64,000 bases of DNA from Clostridiales bacterium PH28_bin88 (GTDB taxonomy: Bacteria > Bacillota > PH28-bin88), in the NCBI GenBank assembly GCA_000987045.1, contig LAKY01000051.1:44627-108626 (forward strand), read 5' to 3'. The translations under genes and the position numbers were made by a program. This document shows, piece after piece, positions 1 through 8,286 of the stretch. The notes below the pieces were generated by a model. The model was not told where the DNA came from and made no database searches. It was given only the letters and a program-made list of their open reading frames with translations. How positions within the stretch are numbered: position 1 is the stretch's first letter; each line of letters begins with the position of its first letter.

Positions 1-377
1 TTCAATAAGGCAATAGGGCGGGCGCCCATGGCGAACACGTCCCGCACGATGCCTCCCACCCCGGTGGCCGCGCCCTGGAAAGGCTCGATGGCCGAAGGGT
101 GGTTATGGGACTCGATCTTGAAAACCACCGCCTGCCCGTCCCCGATATCCACCACGCCGGCGTTTTCCCCCGGTCCCTGGAGCACCCGCGGCCCGCTGGT
201 GGGAAAGAGTTTCAGGGTTGATTTGGAGTGCTTGTAGCTGCAGTGCTCGGACCACATCACCGCGAAGAGGCCGGTCTCCACATAGTTGGGCTCCCGGCCC
301 AGCAGTTCCACCACCCGCCGGTACTCGCTCATCGAGAGGCCCATCTCCCGCCAGGCCTCTTTGGTTTCCTTACTCAT
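1..377 (-). CDS. purL: Phosphoribosylformylglycinamidine synthase II, 5' part (truncated by window edge)
   Basis: This is the N-terminal 125 residues of PurL, the ATP-dependent amidotransferase subunit that converts FGAR to FGAM in purine synthesis. The translated start ([15 protein letters not shown]) is followed by MWSEHCSYK near residue 40 and [20 protein letters not shown] near 87-106. These are the glycine-rich and Mg-ATP-binding signatures of the small, PurS/PurQ-dependent PurL type. The ATG at 377 overlaps the end of purQ by 8 bases, which suggests translational coupling. The gene runs off the left edge, so the C-terminal part cannot be judged. It belongs to the permease-purEBCSQL unit. 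Confidence 0.96.
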   Translation of the reverse strand, partial: MSKETKEAWREMGLSMSEYRRVVELLGREPNYVETGLFAVMWSEHCSYKHSKSTLKLFPTSGPRVLQGPGENAGVVDIGDGQAVVFKIESHNHPSAIEPFQGAATGVGGIVRDVFAMGARPIALL

Positions 378-1092
378 CCTCTCCACCCCCCTGACCTTTC
401 GTGTTGGCCCACCAGGCCAGGATAGAATTGAAAATCGCCCGCCCGTCCACACCACCCAGGATCTCTTCGGAGCACCGCTCCGGGTGAGGCATCATGCCCA
501 GCACATTCCCCTCACGATTGATAATGCCGGCGATGTTGCCCACTGAGCCGTTAGGGTTGGCCTCTTTAGTGACTTCTCCGTATGCGTCGCAATAGCGGAA
601 TACCACCTGGCCGTTATCCTCCAGCCGGCGGAGGGTTTCCGGATCGGCGTAGTAGTTGCCCCCACCGTGGGCGATGGGTACCTTCAACACCTGGCCTTTT
701 TGGCATGAGGTGGTAAAAGGGGTTCGTTCATTCTCCACTCGCAGGAAGGTATCCCCGCAGCGGAACTGGAGGACGTCGTTGGGCTGCATCGCCCCGGGCA
801 GCAGCCCGGCTTCCAGGAGGATCTGGAACCCGTTGCAGATACCGAGGACCAGCCCGCCTTTTTTGGCAAAGTCCTCTACCTCCCGCATCACCGGGGAAAA
901 ACGGGCGATAGCGCCGGTGCGCAGGTAGTCACCGTAGGAGAAGCCGCCGGGCAGGACAATGCAGTCGTACCCCCGCACGGAGGTGTCCTGGTGCCAGATA
1001 AAGTCCACCGGCTGGCCCATCACCTCCTTGAGCACATGAAGCACATCACGGTCGCAATTGGAACCGGGGAAGACCACCACGCCAAACCTCAT
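370..1092 (-). CDS. purQ: Phosphoribosylformylglycinamidine synthase I (glutaminase subunit)
   Basis: PurQ hydrolyses glutamine and passes ammonia to PurL. The 240-aa protein is a class I glutamine amidotransferase. It has the opening strand [14 protein letters not shown], an oxyanion-loop region [11 protein letters not shown] near residue 50, a nucleophile elbow GICNGFQIL near 84, and the C-terminal HPER motif carrying the catalytic His-Glu pair. The length is slightly above the B. subtilis type (about 227). The ATG overlaps the purS stop (TCATGAGG), as expected for a stoichiometric PurS-PurQ-PurL complex. Confidence 0.97.
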   Translation of the reverse strand: MRFGVVVFPGSNCDRDVLHVLKEVMGQPVDFIWHQDTSVRGYDCIVLPGGFSYGDYLRTGAIARFSPVMREVEDFAKKGGLVLGICNGFQILLEAGLLPGAMQPNDVLQFRCGDTFLRVENERTPFTTSCQKGQVLKVPIAHGGGNYYADPETLRRLEDNGQVVFRYCDAYGEVTKEANPNGSVGNIAGIINREGNVLGMMPHPERCSEEILGGVDGRAIFNSILAWWANTKGQGGGEDE

Positions 1093-1343
1093 GACGCTAC
1101 CTCCACCAGTTGAAACTCATAATTTTCAATCACCGGATTGGACAGGAGCCGCCGGCACATCTCGTGAACCTCTTCCTCTACCCGCACCCGGTCGGCCCCC
1201 TCCAGCCGTACCTCCATGTACTTACCGATGCGGACGTCACGCACGTTGTTGTACTCCAGGGCATGGAGGGCTTTCTCTACCGCGCTGCCCTGGGGGTCCA
1301 GCACACCGGGTTTCAAGGTGACGTGGATCTTGGCAAGAAACAC
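1089..1343 (-). CDS. purS: Phosphoribosylformylglycinamidine synthase, PurS subunit
   Basis: This 84-aa protein ([18 protein letters not shown] at its start) is the small bridging subunit that docks PurQ onto PurL. It has the typical PurS pattern: LDPQG, then [18 protein letters not shown], then an acidic helix and a C-terminal NPVIENYEF strand. I chose the GTG at 1343 because an AAAGGGGAG ribosome site lies 6 bases upstream. The longer frame that starts near 1478 would add sequence overlapping purC and unlike the family. It overlaps purQ by 4 bases. Confidence 0.93.
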   Translation of the reverse strand: MFLAKIHVTLKPGVLDPQGSAVEKALHALEYNNVRDVRIGKYMEVRLEGADRVRVEEEVHEMCRRLLSNPVIENYEFQLVEVAS

Positions 1344-1360
1344 TTTGTTCTCCCCTTTCT

Positions 1361-2080
<720 letters not shown>

Positions 2081-2101
2081 TTTCCGTTCCTCCTTATGTT
2101 T

Positions 2102-3397
2102 CTACTCGATGCCAACCCGTTTAAAAATATAGTCCACATGCTTGAGGTGGTAGTTGTAATCGAACAGGTCTTCCACTTCAACCGGGGTGAGGTAGCCCAT
2201 GACCTCCTGGTCCTTCAGCACCAGTTCTTTAAATGGAATCCGGGCACGCCAGGCGTGAAGGGCATTTCGCTGAACCCAGGCGTAAGCGGTCTCGCGCAGG
2301 ATGCCCTTTTCCACCAGGGCCAGCATCACCCGCTGGGAAAATACCAGGCCCAGGGTGGTGTCCAGGTTCTCGCGCATGTGTTCCGGGTAAACGAGTAAAT
2401 TGTCCATCACGTCGATAAACTTCGCCAGCATGTAATCCAAAAGAATGGTGCTGTCCGGAATGATGACACGCTCCACCGAGGAGTGAGTAAGGTCCCGCTC
2501 GTGCCAGAGGGCCACATCTTCCATGGCGGCCAGGGCGTTACCCCGCACCACCCGGGCCAACCCGGCCACCCGTTCCGCGGTGAGGGGGTTCTTCTTGTGA
2601 GGCATGGCGGAAGAACCCTTCTGGCCCTTAGCGAACATCTCTTCCGCCTCCAAAATGTCGGTCCGCTGCAGGTTACGGATCTCGGTGGCAAACTTGTCCA
2701 GTGAGCTGGCGATCAGCGCCAGGGTGGTCATGTAATCGGCGTGGCGGTCCCGCTGGATAATCTGGGTAGAAACAGGAGCCGGTTTCAACCCCAGCTTGGC
2801 GCACACGTACTCTTCCACCCGGGGATCAATATTGGCGAAGGTGCCCACCGCTCCCGAAATCTTGCCTACACTGATTACTTCTTTGGCCTGCTCAAGCCGG
2901 CGGATACAACGGTCCACCTCCGCCACCCACAAGGCCATCTTCAACCCGAAGGTCACCGGCTCCGCATGGATGCCATGGGTGCGGCCCACCATCAAGGTGA
3001 GCTTGTGGTCCCGGGCCTGCCGCACCAGCACCTCTCTGAGACGCTGAAGTTTGGCCATGATGATGTCCGCGGCCTCCCGCATCTGTACTGCCAGGGCAGT
3101 ATCCAGCACATCAGAAGAGGTCATGCCCATATGGATGTACTTGGAGGCATCCCCCACCTTTTCCGCCACAGCGGTCAAGAAGGCAATCACGTCGTGCCTG
3201 GTGACCGATTCGATCTCGTCGATCCGCTGAACGTCGAAGTCCGCACGCTCCCGGATCTGCTTCAGCGCCTCCGGTGGAATGTTGCCCAGTTGGGCTTGGG
3301 CCTCACAGGCGTAAACCTCCACCTCCAACCACTTGCGGAATTTGTTTTCCGGTGCCCAAATGCGCCCCATCTCCGGTAGCGTGTATCTTTCGATCAT
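2102..3397 (-). CDS. purB: Adenylosuccinate lyase
   Basis: PurB acts twice in purine synthesis, splitting SAICAR to AICAR and adenylosuccinate to AMP. From the ATG at 3397 (MIERYTLPEMGRIW) the protein has 431 residues, the same length as the B. subtilis enzyme. The fumarase/ASL superfamily signature GSSAMPHKKNP is near residue 261, and TSSDVLDTAL and RTHG.HAEP match the two other conserved regions. A G-rich ribosome site precedes this ATG. The longer frame upstream adds a non-family leader and was not used. The 199-base gap to purE holds an inverted repeat. Confidence 0.97.
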   Translation of the reverse strand: MIERYTLPEMGRIWAPENKFRKWLEVEVYACEAQAQLGNIPPEALKQIRERADFDVQRIDEIESVTRHDVIAFLTAVAEKVGDASKYIHMGMTSSDVLDTALAVQMREAADIIMAKLQRLREVLVRQARDHKLTLMVGRTHGIHAEPVTFGLKMALWVAEVDRCIRRLEQAKEVISVGKISGAVGTFANIDPRVEEYVCAKLGLKPAPVSTQIIQRDRHADYMTTLALIASSLDKFATEIRNLQRTDILEAEEMFAKGQKGSSAMPHKKNPLTAERVAGLARVVRGNALAAMEDVALWHERDLTHSSVERVIIPDSTILLDYMLAKFIDVMDNLLVYPEHMRENLDTTLGLVFSQRVMLALVEKGILRETAYAWVQRNALHAWRARIPFKELVLKDQEVMGYLTPVEVEDLFDYNYHLKHVDYIFKRVGIE

Positions 3398-3543
3398 GTG
3401 TATTACCCCCCTACCATGACATAGCTCTTGTAGCCAACCTGCATTTTTCAACAACCAGTTCCACCGGGCCTGCCGCTCAAAGACGAAGGCCCCTAAAACC
3501 GGATCTGATACCCGACTTCTGATTTCCGACCACCGAATAGGCT

Positions 3544-3588
3544 AGCCCAGGCACGATATCACCTTTTAAGGTTCTACTTGCCTGGGCT
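3544..3588. repeat. Inverted repeat between purE and purB
   Basis: Ten-base arms AGCCCAGGCA (3544-3553) and TGCCTGGGCT (3579-3588) are perfectly complementary. They enclose a smaller dyad ACCTTTTAAGGT. On the transcribed minus strand no T-run follows, so it is not an obvious terminator. The arm core CCCAGGCA/TGCCTGGG and the inner ACCTTT-AAGGTTCT motif recur in the 5557-5765 region, suggesting a small family of intergenic hairpins. It could act as a processing or stabilising structure within the pur mRNA. Confidence 0.6.
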
Positions 3589-3596
3589 TTCACCTC

Positions 3597-4118
3597 CTAC
3601 ACCTTCTCCGCCAAGTAACCGTCCACCCCCAAGCGAGAGAGTCTTTCCGCTTTTGCATCCACCTGGGCCGCCAGTTCCCGCTTGTACCGGACCACCCGTT
3701 CCCGCACAGCGGGATCAGCCGCCCCGAGGATCTGGGCGGCAAAGATCCCCGCATTTTTGGCGCCGTCAATGGCCATGGTTGCCACCGGGATCCCGCTGGG
3801 CATCTGGACCATGGAGTACAGCGAATCCACGCCCCCCAGGGCGGCGGTCTTAATGGGAACAGCGATCACCGGCAAGGGGGTCAGGGCGGCCAGGACCCCG
3901 GCTAAGTGAGCCGCTCCCCCGGCCCCGGCGATGATTACCTTGAGGCCGCGGTCCACCGCCGTCTCGGCGTACTCTGCGGCCCGGTGGGGGGTCCGGTGCG
4001 CCGAAGCGATGACCACCTCACAGCCGATCCCCAACTGTTCCAGCACCTTGGCAGCCTCCCGCATCACCGGCAGGTCCGAATCGCTACCCATCACAATCCC
4101 CACTTCTACAGTCGGCAC
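3597..4118 (-). CDS. purE: N5-carboxyaminoimidazole ribonucleotide mutase
   Basis: Class I PurE moves the carboxyl group from N5-CAIR to CAIR. The 173-aa protein has GIVMGSDSDLPVM near its start, ASAHRTPHRA near residue 44 (catalytic His), AGAGGAAHLAG near 70, and a C-terminal ILGAADPAVRERV helix. I chose the GTG at 4118 because an AGGAGG site lies 7 bases upstream. The ATG two codons earlier sits directly against that site. No purK is adjacent. It is preceded by the permease gene (45-base gap) and is probably co-transcribed with it. Confidence 0.95.
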   Translation of the reverse strand: MPTVEVGIVMGSDSDLPVMREAAKVLEQLGIGCEVVIASAHRTPHRAAEYAETAVDRGLKVIIAGAGGAAHLAGVLAALTPLPVIAVPIKTAALGGVDSLYSMVQMPSGIPVATMAIDGAKNAGIFAAQILGAADPAVRERVVRYKRELAAQVDAKAERLSRLGVDGYLAEKV

Positions 4119-4163
4119 AGGCATTCCTCCTAAATGTGTTTAAAACATTGGTTTACGCTTCGC

Positions 4164-5456
4164 CTAGACAAAGAACCTGATAATGAATAGAAAAGTGAGT
4201 ATCCACATCGTGATGCTGATTTCCTTCGCCTTGCCGGCCAAAAGCCGCAGCAGGGTGTAAGCCAGCACGCCGAAAACGATGCCTTCCGCGATGCTGAAGG
4301 CAAAGGGCATCATCACGATGGCCAGGAAAGCGGGGATTCCCTCCAGGTAGTCGGTAAAATCGATGCGCATGATGGGCTCCATCATGAAGATACCTACGAT
4401 GATCAGGATGGGAGCGGTTGCCTGGGCGGGAATAACGCCCACCAGGGGTGAGAAGAAGAGGGCGATAATGAACAGCACGGCTACCACTATCGAGGTGAGG
4501 CCGGTGCGGCCGCCTTCCGCCACGCCGGAGGCACTTTCAATGTAAGTCGTGACGGTACTGGTACCCATCACCGCACCAAAAACAGTAGCCAGCGAGTCAG
4601 CCAGCAAAGCCCTGTTTGCGCGGGGCAACCGCCCCTGCTCATCCAGCATGCCGGCCTTGGTGGCAACGCCGGTCAAAGTGCCGATAGTGTCAAACAAGTC
4701 AACAAAAGTAAAGGCAAAAACAATAGGAATGATCCCATATGTCAGGATATCTTTTAGTGAAGGAGCAAAAGCCCCGAAGGTATCGCTGACGCTGGGAGGC
4801 ATGCTCACCAGGCGAAAGTTTTCAATATTGGTTACGCCCAAAGGAATGCCCACTATGGTAGTGACGAGAATACCCCATAGCAGGGAGCCTTTCACCCGCC
4901 ACACCACCAGGGCGCCTGTGATCAAGAGCCCAAGAGCTGCAAGCAGTACCTTTGGATCGCCAAAATCTCCGAGGGCGACCAGAGTAGGCTCATAGGCCAC
5001 CACTATACCGGCGTTTTTAAACCCGATTAGGGCGATAAACAAACCGATACCGGCGCTGACCGCCAGCTTCAGGGTCATGGGAATCGAATTGACGATAGCC
5101 TCGCGGGCTTTAGTAAGGGTTAAGATCAGAAAAATAATTCCGGAAATAAACACCGCCGCCAGGGCCGCTTGCCAGGAGCCCAGCTTGGCCGCCACGGTAA
5201 AGGCGAAGAAGGCGTTCAGCCCCATTCCCGGGGCTAAAGCGAAGGGGTAGTTGGCCAGCAGGCCCATCAGCAAGGTGCCAAAAGCCGCGGACACCGCCGT
5301 GGCCACGAATACCGCGCCTACCGGCATCCCTGCCGCTCCCAGGATTTCCGGGTTAACGAAGATGATATAGGCCATGGTCATAAAGGTGGTGATACCCGCC
5401 ATTACCTCGGTACGAACATTAGTCTTGTTCTCGCTTAGTCTGAAGAAGTTCTCCAA
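4164..5456 (-). CDS. pbuG: Hypoxanthine/guanine permease, AzgA/PbuG type (NCS2)
   Basis: A 430-aa polytopic membrane protein that imports purine bases with protons. The N-terminus NKTNVRTEVMAGITTFMTM and the segment ALAPGMGLNAFFAF near residue 75 are the hallmarks of the AzgA-like branch of nucleobase transporters. About 12 hydrophobic segments can be counted. The TTG at 5456 follows an AGGAG site. The exact base preference (hypoxanthine/guanine versus adenine) is inferred from the upstream guanine-class riboswitch. It is the first gene of the pur unit, so uptake and synthesis share one promoter. Confidence 0.9.
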   Translation of the reverse strand: MENFFRLSENKTNVRTEVMAGITTFMTMAYIIFVNPEILGAAGMPVGAVFVATAVSAAFGTLLMGLLANYPFALAPGMGLNAFFAFTVAAKLGSWQAALAAVFISGIIFLILTLTKAREAIVNSIPMTLKLAVSAGIGLFIALIGFKNAGIVVAYEPTLVALGDFGDPKVLLAALGLLITGALVVWRVKGSLLWGILVTTIVGIPLGVTNIENFRLVSMPPSVSDTFGAFAPSLKDILTYGIIPIVFAFTFVDLFDTIGTLTGVATKAGMLDEQGRLPRANRALLADSLATVFGAVMGTSTVTTYIESASGVAEGGRTGLTSIVVAVLFIIALFFSPLVGVIPAQATAPILIIVGIFMMEPIMRIDFTDYLEGIPAFLAIVMMPFAFSIAEGIVFGVLAYTLLRLLAGKAKEISITMWILTFLFIIRFFV

Positions 5457-5556
5457 TTCCTTCCGCTCCTTTGGCTTTTTTTCCTAGCATAGCATGTACG
5501 GTACAACGTTTATTATGCCATAGCGCCTTAGTTTCCACCCCTTTCACCAAAGCCAA

Positions 5557-5606
5557 AACCCAGGCAGGTAGATTTAGCATAAAGCCGAAACCTACCCGCC
5601 TGGGTT
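5557..5606 (-). terminator. Hairpin terminator in the permease leader
   Basis: Arms AACCCAGGCAGGTAG (5557-5571) and CTACCCGCCTGGGTT (5592-5606) pair over about 15 bp with one mismatch. On the minus strand the stem is followed by TTTTGGCTTT, and on the plus strand by TTTTTG, so it could work both ways. It lies about 180 bases downstream of the riboswitch aptamer and 100 bases upstream of the permease start. It is therefore the likely off-switch of the expression platform. Confidence 0.7.
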
Positions 5607-5659
5607 TTTGTCCCTCCGGTGTAGCATGAATCATGCTTGTACCACTCGGACCAGCCATT

Positions 5660-5765
5660 CCGGAAGTCGGTCGTCGGAAGTCAGAAGTCAGAATAGAAAC
5701 CTAGACCGCACCTTTAAGGTTCTTGTTCTGACCTCCGATTTCAGACTTCAGACTTCTGAAACCGG
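5660..5765. repeat. Long imperfect inverted repeat inside the riboswitch leader
   Basis: The left arm (5660-5693) contains tandem GAAGTC/CAGAAGTC units. The right arm (5726-5765) contains the complementary GACTTCAGACTTCTGA-type units. Near the centre is ACCTTTAAGGT (5710-5720). The whole could fold into a roughly 35-bp imperfect hairpin. It looks like a small non-coding repeat element inserted between the aptamer and the terminator hairpin. Related GACTTCTGATTTCCGA and CACCTTTTAAGGTTCT pieces occur around 3515-3575. Confidence 0.55.
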
Positions 5766-5783
5766 AACCCTAGGTACACTTTC

Positions 5784-5855
5784 GGGCTGTAGCAGGGTAA
5801 TTCAAGGTTACCCGGTAGAAACTTGCGGGCCAAATCCCCGCAATTATACAGTCCC
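5784..5855 (-). promoter_or_regulatory. Purine riboswitch aptamer, guanine class
   Basis: On the minus strand all parts of the purine aptamer are visible. P1 is CTGTA with TACAG, extended by GGG/CCC around a bulged A. J1/2 is TATAAT. P2 is TTGCGGG/CCCGCAA with loop GATTTGG. J2/3 is GTTTCTACC. P3 is GGGTAA/TTACCC with loop CCTTGAA. In J3/1 (TGCTAC) the discriminating pyrimidine (position 74 of the B. subtilis xpt aptamer) is C, which pairs with guanine/hypoxanthine rather than adenine. The base before it is G instead of the usual A. It precedes the permease-pur unit. Confidence 0.93.
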
Positions 5856-5908
5856 TCATCGGCGCCACCAAAAGCAGGAGCGCTTCTGTATTCGTTTTTC
5901 CTAGTTTT

Positions 5909-5937
5909 ATCTTACCAAGGGTTCATGTTAGAGTCAA
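5909..5937 (-). promoter_or_regulatory. Sigma-A-type promoter of the permease-pur operon
   Basis: On the minus strand TTGACT (5937-5932) is separated by exactly 17 bases from TAAGAT (5914-5909). Transcription would start around 5902, leaving about 45 bases before the riboswitch P1 helix. A double PurBox lies directly upstream. This is the best promoter candidate in the intergenic region between guaA and the permease gene. Confidence 0.75.
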
Positions 5938-5942
5938 GAGTG

Positions 5943-5984
5943 TTTCCGAACATTTAACCTAAAAATAAAGTAAACGTTCGGATG
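5943..5984 (-). promoter_or_regulatory. PurR operator (two inverted PurBoxes)
   Basis: CCGAAC (5946-5951) and its inverted copy GTTCGG (5976-5981) each sit in T/A-rich flanks that resemble the B. subtilis PurBox AWWWCCGAACWWT. The distance between the CGAAC and GTTCG cores is 24 bases, the spacing I recall for the B. subtilis pur operon control site. The site is immediately upstream of the -35 box. Bacillus-type PurR represses through such sites unless PRPP is bound. The same dyad could form a weak hairpin after guaA, so a terminator role is an alternative. Confidence 0.75.
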
Positions 5985-5987
5985 TTC

Positions 5988-7532
5988 TTACTCCCACTCG
6001 ATAGTGGCGGGAGGCTTGGAGGTTACATCATAGATCACCCGGTTGATGTGCCGCACCTCGTTAACCAGGCGGGAAGAAATGCGCTCCAGTACCTCATAAG
6101 GCAACCTGGCCCAATCGGCGGTCATGGCGTCGTCGCTGGTTACGGCCCGCACCACAATGGGGTAGGCATAGGTACGCTCGTCCCCCATCACCCCCACGCT
6201 CTTCATGGAAGGCAGGACAGCGAAGGATTGCCAGATCTCCCGGTAAAGACCGGCCTTTTTGATCTCATCCAGGACAATGGCGTCGGCCTCCCGCAGGATA
6301 TCCAGCTTCTCCGGGATGACCTCGCCCAGGATGCGGATGGCCAACCCGGGTCCCGGGAAGGGTTGCCGCCAAACAATGTCCTCGGGAAGGCCCAGTTCCA
6401 ACCCCACCAATCTTACCTCGTCCTTGAAGAGGGTACGCAGTGGTTCAATCAGCTTTAGTTCCATCTTCTCCGGCAGGCCGCCCACGTTATGATGGCTCTT
6501 GATGGTGGCCGCCGTCTCGGTGCCGCTTTCAATTACATCCGAATACAGGGTGCCCTGGACCAGGTAATCGACTTCACCCAGGCGGCGGGCCTCATCTTCA
6601 AAGACCCGGATGAACTCCTCCCCGATAATCTTACGCTTTTGCTCCGGGTCGGTGACTCCGGCAAGGCGGTCCAAAAACCGCTGCGTGGCGTCCACGTAGA
6701 TGAGATTCAGGTGCATGTGATCACCAAAGGTGCGGCGCACCTGCTCCGCCTCACCCTTGCGCAGCAGGCCGTGGTTGACAAACACGCAGGTCAACCGGTC
6801 TCCCACCGCCCGGTGGACAATGGTGGCGGCCACCGCGGAATCCACTCCGCCGCTCAGGGCGCACAGCACCTTCCGTTCCCCCGCCTGGGAACGGATGCGG
6901 GCCACCTCTTCGGCCACAAAGGACTCCATGGTCCACTCCCCGGAGCACCCGCACACCTCATAGAGGAAATACTTGAGGATATCCATACCAAAAGGCGTAT
7001 GCTTGACCTCGGGGTGAAACTGTACCCCGTACAGTTTGCGCCGGTGGTCGCTCATGGCCGCTACCGGCGTGTAAGAAGTGCGGGCGTCCACCTCGAACCC
7101 CGGGGGTGGCGTCTTCACATAAACCCCGTGGCTCATCCAGCACTCCTGGGCGTCCGGCAGGCCCCGGAACATGCCGTTACAGGCGCATACGGTCAGCGGG
7201 GTCTTACCGTACTCCCGGCTTTCCGCCGGGGCAACTTCCCCTCCCAGGTCAAGGGCCATCAACTGCATGCCGTAACAAATCCCCAGGATGGGAATACCCG
7301 CCCGGTAAAGCTCAGGATCCAAGCGCGGCGCTCCCGGCTCATACACGCTGGCAGGCCCGCCGGAAAAGATAATCCCCTTGGGGCCCTTGGCTACAATCTG
7401 TTCAAGAGGAGTGTGATAAGGTATCATTTCGCAGTAGACATGGAGTTCCCTTACCCGGCGGGCAATCAACTGGTTGTACTGCCCCCCGAAGTCCAAAACG
7501 ATTACCAGTTCTCTTTGTTCGTCCTTCGCCAT
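5988..7532 (-). CDS. guaA: GMP synthase (glutamine-hydrolysing)
   Basis: GuaA aminates XMP to GMP using glutamine and ATP. The 514-aa protein has an N-terminal class I amidotransferase domain ([15 protein letters not shown], nucleophile elbow GICYGMQL near residue 80, GVQFHPE near 170). A PP-loop ATP pyrophosphatase domain follows ([15 protein letters not shown] near 224). The C-terminal dimerisation domain ends in KPPATIEWE, the family's canonical C-terminus. An AGGAGG-like site (GGAGG) precedes the ATG. The gene lies 23 bases downstream of hpt, and its stop codon abuts the PurR operator. Confidence 0.98.
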   Translation of the reverse strand: MAKDEQRELVIVLDFGGQYNQLIARRVRELHVYCEMIPYHTPLEQIVAKGPKGIIFSGGPASVYEPGAPRLDPELYRAGIPILGICYGMQLMALDLGGEVAPAESREYGKTPLTVCACNGMFRGLPDAQECWMSHGVYVKTPPPGFEVDARTSYTPVAAMSDHRRKLYGVQFHPEVKHTPFGMDILKYFLYEVCGCSGEWTMESFVAEEVARIRSQAGERKVLCALSGGVDSAVAATIVHRAVGDRLTCVFVNHGLLRKGEAEQVRRTFGDHMHLNLIYVDATQRFLDRLAGVTDPEQKRKIIGEEFIRVFEDEARRLGEVDYLVQGTLYSDVIESGTETAATIKSHHNVGGLPEKMELKLIEPLRTLFKDEVRLVGLELGLPEDIVWRQPFPGPGLAIRILGEVIPEKLDILREADAIVLDEIKKAGLYREIWQSFAVLPSMKSVGVMGDERTYAYPIVVRAVTSDDAMTADWARLPYEVLERISSRLVNEVRHINRVIYDVTSKPPATIEWE

Positions 7533-7555
7533 TTAGGTGTTTTCCTCCATATGCC

Positions 7556-8095
7556 TTACTTTTGGGATGCGTCCGGCTTCAGCACCGCAATGTAAGGGAG
7601 ATGCCGGTAATGCTCGTTGAAGTCCAGCCCGTAGCCCACCACAAAGTAGTCCGGAATTTCGAAACCGTTATAATCCGGGTGTACCTCAATCGTTCGTCGA
7701 GTGGGCTTATCCAAAAAGGTACAGGTTTTTACGCTGGCCGGCCCCCGGGACCGGAGGTTCTCCAGCAGGTACCGGAGCGTCAAACCGGTATCCACGATGT
7801 CCTCCACGATGAGCACGTGCTTTCCTTCGATGCTGGTTTCCAGGTCCTTCAGGATGCGCACCGCCCCTGACGAGGTGGTCCCAGACCCATAACTCGACAC
7901 TGCCATGAAGTCCAGTTTCAGCGGCACGGAGATGGATCGTACCAGGTCGGATAAAAAAATAATGGCGCCTTTAAGAATACCCACTACCATCAGGTCCTTA
8001 CCCGCGTAATCCGCCGAAATGCGCTCCCCCAGTTCCCGCACCTTTTGGGCGATCTGTTGTTCTGAAATCAGCACCTCTTTCACGTCGCTGGTCAT
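7556..8095 (-). CDS. hpt: Hypoxanthine phosphoribosyltransferase
   Basis: This enzyme salvages hypoxanthine/guanine to IMP/GMP with PRPP. The 179-aa protein has the flexible loop region SSYGSGTTSSG near residue 70 and the PRPP-binding signature VLIVEDIVDTGLTL near 93. YDNFIVGYGLD-type residues appear as FEIPDYFVVGYGLDFNE near the C-terminus. I chose the ATG at 8095 (MTSDVKEVLIS) because AGGAGG lies 7 bases upstream. In most Firmicutes hpt sits by tilS/ftsH. Here it pairs with guaA, which makes a guanine salvage/synthesis unit. Confidence 0.95.
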   Translation of the reverse strand: MTSDVKEVLISEQQIAQKVRELGERISADYAGKDLMVVGILKGAIIFLSDLVRSISVPLKLDFMAVSSYGSGTTSSGAVRILKDLETSIEGKHVLIVEDIVDTGLTLRYLLENLRSRGPASVKTCTFLDKPTRRTIEVHPDYNGFEIPDYFVVGYGLDFNEHYRHLPYIAVLKPDASQK

Positions 8096-8115
8096 GTCCA
8101 AACCTCCTACCTCGG

Positions 8116-8211
8116 CTAAATGGCCACAGCCTGTTCCGGTGTTATTCTCTGACAAACCTGCTTGGCAATATACTCCCGGTATATCCGGCAGTATTCGCTG
8201 CCTCTAGCCAA
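8116..8211 (-). CDS. Possible 31-aa small protein upstream of hpt
   Basis: A short frame (start LARGSEYCRIYREYIAKQ, end TPEQAVAI) begins with TTG at 8211, 3 bases after a strong AAAGGAGG site. It ends 20 bases before the hpt start codon. The residue composition (a basic amphipathic helix with two Cys) looks protein-like rather than random. I do not recognise it. It could be a genuine small protein, a leader peptide for hpt, or the tail of a decayed gene. Confidence 0.3.
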   Translation of the reverse strand: MARGSEYCRIYREYIAKQVCQRITPEQAVAI

Positions 8212-8286
8212 AATCCTCCTTTAAGCCAAATACCCTCCGGCCAAATCTTCTACACGGGGCATTGCTGCGAAAGAAAGCTCAAACGC

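Noticed and set aside
5941..5985. CCGAAC/GTTCGG dyad read as guaA terminator
   Set aside because: The stem is possible but no T-run follows on the minus strand; PurBox sequence and spacing fit an operator better.
6489..7595. 368-codon plus-strand frame opposite guaA
   Set aside because: Mirror of a conserved gene with no protein-like features.
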